Shown here in pieces: positions 59,837 to 64,000 of a DNA stretch of 64,000 nt. Position 1 is the first letter of the stretch. Each line of letters starts with the position of its first letter. The position numbers and the translations under genes are program-made. Below the pieces are notes generated by a model. The model ran no database searches. It was not told the DNA's origin and was given only the letters and a program-made list of their open reading frames with translations. Source of the DNA: Nitrospira sp. CR1.2 (GTDB lineage: Bacteria > Nitrospirota > Nitrospiria > Nitrospirales > Nitrospiraceae); assembly GCA_014055495.1 (NCBI GenBank), contig WIAG01000007.1, forward strand, positions 1 to 64,000, given 5' to 3'.

Positions 59837-60952
59837 ATGGCGGAACCGCTCAAGAATCGTTTCGGCGCCGAAGTACCTCGTGCCATCGCCCGGATGATCG
59901 CGGCCGTCTTTCCTCGATTTGACGAGAAGGCGTTCGTCCGGTCGACGTTGGCCGGGTATGACGATCTCGAACTCATGCCGCGTGGGTGGAAAATCGCGCA
60001 TGAACTGCGCCGCTTCATGCCGGACGACTATGAGAAGGCGGTCGAGATTCTGCTGGCGTCACTCGACCAACAATCGGAACGAACCGTAGCCCCGGGCATG
60101 GGTGGTTTCCTCTTTCTCCCGCATGTCTTCTTTGTGGCCGAATACGGACTCGACCACTTCGAAGCCTCCATGCGCGCGCAATATCTGCTGACACAACGTT
60201 TCACCGCGGAATTCAGCATCCGCCGGTATCTCGAACGGCATCAGGAGGCCACGTTGGCCCGCCTGGCTGAATGGGCCACCGATCCCAGCGAGGATGTCCG
60301 GCGGCTGGTGTCGGAAGGTACACGCCCCCGGTTGCCCTGGGCCTCAAGACTTCGCGCCTTCCAGGCTGATCCGCGACCGGTGCTGGCTCTCTTGGAGTGG
60401 TTGAAGGACGATGTCTCGCTCTACGTGCGGCGGAGCGTGGCCAACAATCTCAATGACATCGGCAAGGACCATCCTGCCGTCTTGGTCGAGACCGCTCAGC
60501 GATGGCTGGTGGATGCGACAGAGGAGCGCCGCTGGATCGTTCGCCATGCCTTGCGGTCGGCGGTGAAGCGGGGGGAAGCAGGGGCGCTTGGTCTGCTGGG
60601 ATTCGGGGCGGCGGCACGTGTCTCGGTGGAAAGGGTGCGCATCACGCCGCGTCGCCCGGCGATCGGTTCGGCTGTGACGCTGACCTTTGACATTGCCGGC
60701 CGCGCCGTTCGTGTGCAACGGCTTCTGGTGGATCTGCGCGTCCACTATATGAAGGCAAACGGTACGACCAGTGCCAAGGTGTTCAAGTTGAGGGAACTGG
60801 ATTTGGCTCCGCGCGGTGTGGGGTCGTTCAGCAAACGGCTCTCCCTCGCGCAACTGACGACGCGGAAACACTACGCCGGAATGCATCGAGTCGAGGTGCT
60901 GGTGAACGGACGCGCCTATCCCCTGGGGGCCTTTCAGCTGGTCGGGAAATAG
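59837..60952 (+). CDS. DNA alkylation repair protein, AlkD-like
   Basis: A 371-residue protein of the HEAT-repeat glycosylase family. HEAT-type helices run through about residues 20-240 (GWKIAHELRRFMPDDYEKAV, SFSIRRYLERHQEATL-like and DDVSLYVRRSVANNLNDIGK). A C-terminal extension of about 110 residues (VTLTFDIAGRAVRVQRLLVDL) is a beta domain not present in AlkD itself. Members excise N3- and N7-alkyl purines. It lies 6 bases after the SUI1 gene and is followed by a long MITE-like element. Confidence 0.85.
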   Translation: MAEPLKNRFGAEVPRAIARMIAAVFPRFDEKAFVRSTLAGYDDLELMPRGWKIAHELRRFMPDDYEKAVEILLASLDQQSERTVAPGMGGFLFLPHVFFVAEYGLDHFEASMRAQYLLTQRFTAEFSIRRYLERHQEATLARLAEWATDPSEDVRRLVSEGTRPRLPWASRLRAFQADPRPVLALLEWLKDDVSLYVRRSVANNLNDIGKDHPAVLVETAQRWLVDATEERRWIVRHALRSAVKRGEAGALGLLGFGAAARVSVERVRITPRRPAIGSAVTLTFDIAGRAVRVQRLLVDLRVHYMKANGTTSAKVFKLRELDLAPRGVGSFSKRLSLAQLTTRKHYAGMHRVEVLVNGRAYPLGAFQLVGK

Positions 60953-60966
60953 GCTGTCCGGGCGCG

Positions 60967-61243
60967 GTTAGCAGGTTGCGGAAACAGTCGCTCTTTGCAT
61001 CGTTGCGCGCGCCGGGCGACACGTGCCGTCCCGCGTCACCACGCACCGCAGGATGCGCAAAAAGGCCGTCCAGCAAGGCCGCAGCGAGGTCCGCGACGCG
61101 AAGAAGAATGAGCGCACGTTTGCGGACGGGCGCGAGTCGGTGAGCGCCCAGTGTCCGCCAGGGGCGAATCGTACCCTTGCGGTACGGTGAGCCGTTGAGT
61201 GACGCGAGAACGCCGCTGGCGGACTTTTCCCGCATCCTGTTAG
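60967..61243 (+). repeat. Long form of MITE-like dispersed element
   Basis: The left end GTTAGCAGGTTGCGGAAAC and the right end ACTTTTCCCGCATCCTGTTAG are inverted repeats. An internal terminus-like sequence, GCAGGATGCGCAAAAAGG (about 61050), marks the border of the short form. It encodes no transposase. The stop codon of the SDR gene at 61240 (TAA on the reverse strand) lies inside its right end. Confidence 0.75.
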
Positions 61244-61848
61244 GATCGGGCGATCTGTCGGGGGTCCATGGTCTGCCCCGTCATCGTCCCCTCTACGCTC
61301 GCCAGATACGCCTGCGCGACCATGTCGGCAGGGATACCGATCGACGGATCCATCCCTCTGGCGATCAGCGTTTCCGTCACCCAAGGCGGGCTCACGACAT
61401 TGACGCGCAGGCTTCGCGGCAGATCGAGCGCGGCGGCGCGGGCAAACCCCTCCAGGCCCGCATTCGCCATGCTGATGGCGCAACTACCTTTCATGGGTTC
61501 CCGGCTGAGCACGCCACTGGTGAGCGTGAATGAACCGTGGTTGGTCACGTAGGCCTTCCCGATGCGCACCAGATTCGCCTGGCCCATCAGTTTATTCTTT
61601 AAGCCGATGAAGTAGTCGTCGTAGGTGAGGTCGTCCAGGCTCGCGAACTTGGCAACCCCTGCGGTGCTCACGACGGCATCACAGCTGCCGACGGCCTTGA
61701 ACAGGCTGGTGATGGAATCCGGCGAGGCCAGATCCACCTGATACGTACCTCGTGTGTGTCCCACCGTGACGACATCGTGCCGCGTCGCAAGCCGCTTCAC
61801 GACGGCCGATCCGATGGTGCCCGTTCCTCCGATGACGATCACGCGCAT
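61240..61848 (-). CDS. Short-chain dehydrogenase/reductase-like protein
   Basis: A 202-residue protein with a Rossmann start (VIVIGGTGTIGSAVVKRLA) and SDR-like order (AVVSTAGVAKFA; SFTLTSGVLS; RVNVVSPPWV). The YxxxK catalytic pair is replaced (SCAISMANAGLEGF), so standard ketoreductase chemistry is doubtful, as in a subgroup of small SDR proteins. ATG at 61848 has AGGGAG 6 bases upstream; the TTG at 61854 is an alternative. Its stop codon is supplied by the adjacent repeat element. Confidence 0.85.
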   Translation of the reverse strand: MRVIVIGGTGTIGSAVVKRLATRHDVVTVGHTRGTYQVDLASPDSITSLFKAVGSCDAVVSTAGVAKFASLDDLTYDDYFIGLKNKLMGQANLVRIGKAYVTNHGSFTLTSGVLSREPMKGSCAISMANAGLEGFARAAALDLPRSLRVNVVSPPWVTETLIARGMDPSIGIPADMVAQAYLASVEGTMTGQTMDPRQIARS

Positions 61849-61921
61849 GTGCAACTCCCTTGTTCGCGTTTGTGCACATGGTAGTCAGTCGGCGATGCCG
61901 GACGCAAGCGGCAGGTGTCGC

Positions 61922-62236
61922 TCACTCCGGACTATCGATCACATATTGCGGTCGGGCCGACGGGTCTGTGGCTGGTTGAACGTAGCGGCAAGGGGGAATG
62001 TCCGCCTGTAATCGCCGCAGGAGTACCGTGATTTTCATAGTGGACGGGACGTCACAGAGCCAGACGTGCATGCCGGATTCGAGATCGTCGAAATGCCGCT
62101 GCACCACAAAACCCGGCTTCTCCATGAAATAGGCCGAGAGAAAGCCGTTGATGGCCTGGACGGTCCAGGGATGTTCTGTGATGTACCGGGAGGTGAGCCG
62201 AAGTTCGACGACCTGATTCGCCTGTCCTGCATCCAT
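61922..62236 (-). CDS. Small hypothetical protein, 104 residues
   Basis: A compact protein with alternating strands and helices: VVELRLTSRYITEHPWTVQA, INGFLSAYFMEKPGFVVQRHFDD, LESGMHVWLCDVPSTMKI. It looks like a complete soluble domain but I do not recognise the family. AAGGAG lies about 11 bases before the ATG. It is divergent from the aldo/keto reductase gene. Confidence 0.65.
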   Translation of the reverse strand: MDAGQANQVVELRLTSRYITEHPWTVQAINGFLSAYFMEKPGFVVQRHFDDLESGMHVWLCDVPSTMKITVLLRRLQADIPPCRYVQPATDPSARPQYVIDSPE

Positions 62237-62404
62237 CTCGACGCTGCTCCTTCTTGAAGGTGACGGCGCACTCTAACAGGTTGGGGCGAACGGTCGCCAG
62301 CGGCCGACACACTGAGTCCATGTCAGCGCGCCAGGATTGGCTGGGTGGAGCATTGAGACCGCCGCGAGAATCTGTGTAAGGTACGGGATGGAGGACTTCA
62401 CGTC

Positions 62405-63241
62405 ATGCTGACTGCTTACAATCAGGTGTCGATTCCCTCGTTCATGTACGGAACCGCCTGGAAAAAAGACGCGACGACACCATTGGTGCAACAGGCCGTG
62501 GCTGCCGGATTTGCCGCGATCGATACGGCCAATCAGTTGATCCATTATCAGGAAGCGCTGGTCGGCGGGGCGTTGTTGGAGTTGGCCAAACAGGGCACGC
62601 CGCGTGAGCGGTTGTTCGTGCAGACCAAGTTCACGCCGGTGAACGGTCAGGACCACCGCACGCCCTACGATGCCCAAGCCGATCTCACCACCCAGGTGAC
62701 GCAATCGTTCGACAGCTCGTTGGCCCATCTTCACACGGACTATCTGGACTCCTACGTCTTACACGGGCCCTATTACCGGCGTGGGTTAGGAGCGGAGGAT
62801 TGGGAGGTTTGGGCGGCCATCGAAGCGCTGTACGATGCGGGCAAGACCAAGATGATCGGCATCAGCAACGTGTCCGCCGAACAACTGGCTCTCCTCTGCG
62901 CCAAAGCGAGACATAAGCCGATGGTTGTTCAGAATCGTTGTTATGCCGCGCTGGGTTGGGATCAGGACGTACGGGAGATTTGCCGCGAACAGGCCATCAT
63001 CTATCAAGGGTTCTCGTTGCTCACCGCCAATCGCGAGATCTTCGCCGAGCCGGAGGTACGGGCCATGGCGGCCAAATACGGGGCAGGGCCGGCGCAACTG
63101 GTGTTCCGCTTCGCCATGCAAATCGGTATGCTGCCGCTCACCGGCACGACCAATCCGCAGCACATGAAGGACGATCTCCAATCCGACCGGTTCACGATCG
63201 AGCCGGACGATCTGCGGCGACTTGAGACGATCGGGATCTAG
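62405..63241 (+). CDS. Aldo/keto reductase
   Basis: A 278-residue (beta/alpha)8 oxidoreductase. The catalytic tetrad is visible: Asp in AAIDTANQL, Tyr in LIHYQEALVG, Lys in VQTKFTPVNG, His in DSYVLHGPYY. The C-terminal cofactor-binding loop includes MLPLTGTTNPQHMKDDL. It reduces aldehydes or ketones with NADPH. GGAGGA is 9 bases before the ATG. Substrate unknown. The antiporter gene follows on the same strand by 66 bases. Confidence 0.9.
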   Translation: MLTAYNQVSIPSFMYGTAWKKDATTPLVQQAVAAGFAAIDTANQLIHYQEALVGGALLELAKQGTPRERLFVQTKFTPVNGQDHRTPYDAQADLTTQVTQSFDSSLAHLHTDYLDSYVLHGPYYRRGLGAEDWEVWAAIEALYDAGKTKMIGISNVSAEQLALLCAKARHKPMVVQNRCYAALGWDQDVREICREQAIIYQGFSLLTANREIFAEPEVRAMAAKYGAGPAQLVFRFAMQIGMLPLTGTTNPQHMKDDLQSDRFTIEPDDLRRLETIGI

Positions 63242-63307
63242 TCAACCGCCGGCGCCGACGATCTGCGGGGCGGCGTGCGATCGGCGGAAGAGGACTCTTG
63301 TTGCGAG

Positions 63308-64000
63308 ATGGAAGGGCTGCACCAACTCGAAATCATCATCATGCTGTTGGCGGTGGTGCTCGCGTTGACCACCGTCGCGCAGAAGATTGGTATTCCCTAC
63401 CCGATTTTCCTGGTGCTTGGCGGACTGGTGTTGGGGCTCATGCCTGGCCTTCCGAGGGTGACCCTCCATCCAGACCTTGTGTTTCTCGTCTTTCTCCCGC
63501 CGATCCTGTGGGCGGCTGCCTATTTCACCTCCTTTCGTGAGTTCCGGCGGAACCTCCGGCCGATTTCCCTCCTGGCCATCGGCTTGGTGTCGGCGACCAC
63601 CGCCGGCGTGGCGGTGGCTGCGCATGCGCTCTTGCCCGGCATCGGCTGGGCGGAAGCGATTGCGCTGGGTGCGATCGTCTCGCCGCCCGACGCCGTGTCC
63701 GCGACGGCCATCGGTAAACGGTTAGGGATCCCGCGTCGTGTCGTCACCATTCTGGAAGGTGAAAGTCTGGTCAACGACGCCACGGCGCTGGTGTTGTATC
63801 GGGCGGCCGTGGGCGCGGCGATGAGCGGATCGTTTGCGCTCGGCCATACGCTGTACGAGTTCGCTTTCGCCGCACTGGCCGGTGTGGTCATCGGGATCGG
63901 CGTAGCCTGGATCACGCGGTGGGCGCTCTGTGCGATGGAGGATGGGTTTTCTCAGATCGGCGTGACGCTGCTTGCGCCCTACATCGCCTGGGTGTGCGGA
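63308..64000 (+). CDS. Cation/proton antiporter (CPA1 type), N-terminal part
   Basis: The frame from ATG 63308 runs off the right edge (231 codons seen). It is strongly hydrophobic with the NhaP-like features VLGGLVLGLMPGLP, LVFLVFLPPILWAAAYFTS, and GAIVSPPDAVSATAIGKRLG (the DA of the cation site) followed by LEGESLVNDATALVLY, the ND motif of electroneutral Na+(K+)/H+ exchangers. It likely exports Na+ or K+ in exchange for protons at the inner membrane. Confidence 0.9.
   Translation, partial: MEGLHQLEIIIMLLAVVLALTTVAQKIGIPYPIFLVLGGLVLGLMPGLPRVTLHPDLVFLVFLPPILWAAAYFTSFREFRRNLRPISLLAIGLVSATTAGVAVAAHALLPGIGWAEAIALGAIVSPPDAVSATAIGKRLGIPRRVVTILEGESLVNDATALVLYRAAVGAAMSGSFALGHTLYEFAFAALAGVVIGIGVAWITRWALCAMEDGFSQIGVTLLAPYIAWVCG

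Overview
The window is GC-rich bacterial chromosome (about 60 percent GC by eye) with densely packed genes on both strands, good AGGAGG-type ribosome binding sites and many secreted proteins of unknown function. The mix of gene families (two release-type c cytochromes, truncated haemoglobin, DUF4396, DUF3047, many orphan lipoproteins) and a set of dispersed palindromic repeats suggest a Nitrospira-like member of the Nitrospirota. This is an inference from style and families; no rRNA or other phylogenetic marker confirms it.

Layout. 1-3.1 kb: an ArsM-like methyltransferase running off the left edge, an AhpD-like protein, and a decaying detoxification locus (broken tautomerase, broken SDR, divergent broken HxlR regulator). 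3.2-6.6 kb: two toxin-antitoxin modules (MntA/HepT and a TumE-type pair) around a small P-loop kinase and a cytochrome c'. 6.6-9.2 kb: a graveyard of gene remnants (Fis-type C-terminus, RAYT transposase, CopG antitoxin) around an orphan 420-residue protein. 9.2-14 kb: DUF3047 protein, mercuric-reductase-like flavoprotein with a broken TVP38 partner, and a membrane-anchored protein interrupted by an amber codon. 14-24 kb: Crp/Fnr regulator, lipoprotein truncated haemoglobin, ECF sigma/anti-sigma pair, DUF488 and TfoX proteins, a methyltransferase, and a DUF4396 / lipoprotein / outer-membrane-protein operon. 24-29.5 kb: a run of exported proteins including a metzincin-like lipoprotein and a double cupredoxin. 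29.7-39 kb: AEC and MFS transporters, TPR protein, the first of two AAA-like proteins with a ruined P-loop, GIY-YIG protein, di-haem cytochrome c and a beta-barrel. 39.3-46 kb: housekeeping and stress genes (CBS protein, pyrophosphatase, DEAD-box RNA helicase, OsmC) and a sigma-54 regulator. 46-48.8 kb: SF2 helicase, the second AAA-like protein and a tiny zinc protein. 49-54.6 kb: SGNH protein, prfC, BrkB. 54.9-58.5 kb: a lower-GC island carrying a PLD-SF2 helicase-DUF3427 protein. 58.5-64 kb: VF530, YaeQ, SUI1, AlkD-like repair, SDR, aldo/keto reductase and a cation/proton antiporter running off the right edge.

Three things stand out. First, a hairpin motif present three times with compensatory base changes; two copies sit inside 15-bp locus-specific stems directly after genes. 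Second, a family of MITE-like elements ending in a CTAACAGGATGCGG-type sequence, in long, short and composite relic forms, repeatedly touching gene ends. Third, twin AAA-type proteins that kept the fold landmarks but lost the P-loop, each with basic tails. An unusual number of genes (SDR, HxlR, tautomerase, TVP38, an NTF2-like gene, a 465-codon orphan) carry single-base lesions, so either this strain is shedding accessory genes or the assembly has residual indel errors.
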